A stretch of 64,000 nucleotides of DNA, taken from positions 175,521 to 239,520 of the forward strand of contig NZ_FRDF01000004.1 of the NCBI RefSeq assembly GCF_900143235.1, given 5' to 3'. This stretch comes from Erythrobacter sanguineus (GTDB taxonomy: Bacteria; Pseudomonadota; Alphaproteobacteria; Sphingomonadales; Sphingomonadaceae). The notes beneath the pieces are model-generated. The model saw only the letters and a list, made by a program, of their open reading frames with translations, had not been told where the DNA came from and searched no databases. The position numbers and the translations under genes are program-made. Positions 63,367 through 64,000 of the stretch are shown piece by piece (position 1 is the stretch's first letter; the number at the start of each line of letters is the position of its first letter).

Positions 63367-64000
<634 letters not shown>

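Overview
The window is high-GC chromosomal DNA with tightly packed genes and many ATGA/GTGA start-stop overlaps. Gene content points to an aerobic alphaproteobacterium of the Sphingomonadales, most likely an Erythrobacteraceae-type organism: a large TonB receptor, class-A hem genes next to a mitofilin-like protein, a FixJ-like orphan regulator, the Anbu cluster and a sulfide-oxidation operon. This placement is inferred from gene families; no rRNA or tRNA gene was recognised. I saw no insertion sequence, prophage, integrase or CRISPR array.

Layout. 0-4.5 kb: LemA with two TPM-domain proteins, a NUDIX hydrolase and an SDR, then, on the other strand, PspC preceded by two unlisted 37-residue sister membrane proteins and a sigma-54-type promoter. 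4.5-10 kb: recF, a GDSL esterase, a LolD-like ABC ATPase with its FtsX-type permease, and an RDD protein. 10-18.5 kb: a TonB receptor, typA, putP, a secreted thioredoxin beside an internally deleted CcdA-like protein, and an extensin-like LAS lipoprotein. 18.7-25.2 kb (minus strand): an orphan LuxR/FixJ-type regulator, then the four-gene Anbu cluster (Anbu protease, transglutaminase, alpha-E, ATP-grasp), an alpha/beta hydrolase and a DUF3617 lipoprotein.

25-42.5 kb: uvrB, an S10 carboxypeptidase with a small lipoprotein, DsbD, a UbiH-type hydroxylase, hemC-hemD-mitofilin, tsaD-gpsA-flippase, a YfbK-like vWA lipoprotein, a membrane-anchored helix-hairpin-helix protein and a lone receiver protein. 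42.5-48.5 kb: catabolism (glutaryl-CoA dehydrogenase, maiA-fahA, ald, and a divergent aldehyde dehydrogenase with a palindromic operator between the last two). 48.5-52.7 kb: an FMN lactate-type dehydrogenase following a cyanide-insensitive bd oxidase operon (cydA, cydB, DUF2474, DUF393).

52.8-60.9 kb is devoted to thiol and sulfide chemistry: a 1-Cys peroxiredoxin, then a tightly coupled operon (persulfide-dioxygenase-like MBL protein, two YeeE/YedE halves, DUF442 phosphatase-like protein, type II sulfide:quinone reductase, SulP transporter), divergent from a second peroxiredoxin and an ArsR repressor that has no cysteine. The divergent promoters share a palindromic -35 box and a probable operator lies in the promoter spacer. 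The window ends with a VIT1-type transporter, a CHASE2-EAL c-di-GMP phosphodiesterase and the 3' part of a Gly-Asn repeat protein that runs off the right edge.

The best candidates for poorly described biology are the sigma-54/microprotein/PspC unit, the Anbu amidoligase-protease cluster, the cysteine-free ArsR of the sulfide operon and the Gly-Asn repeat protein beside the CHASE2-EAL gene.
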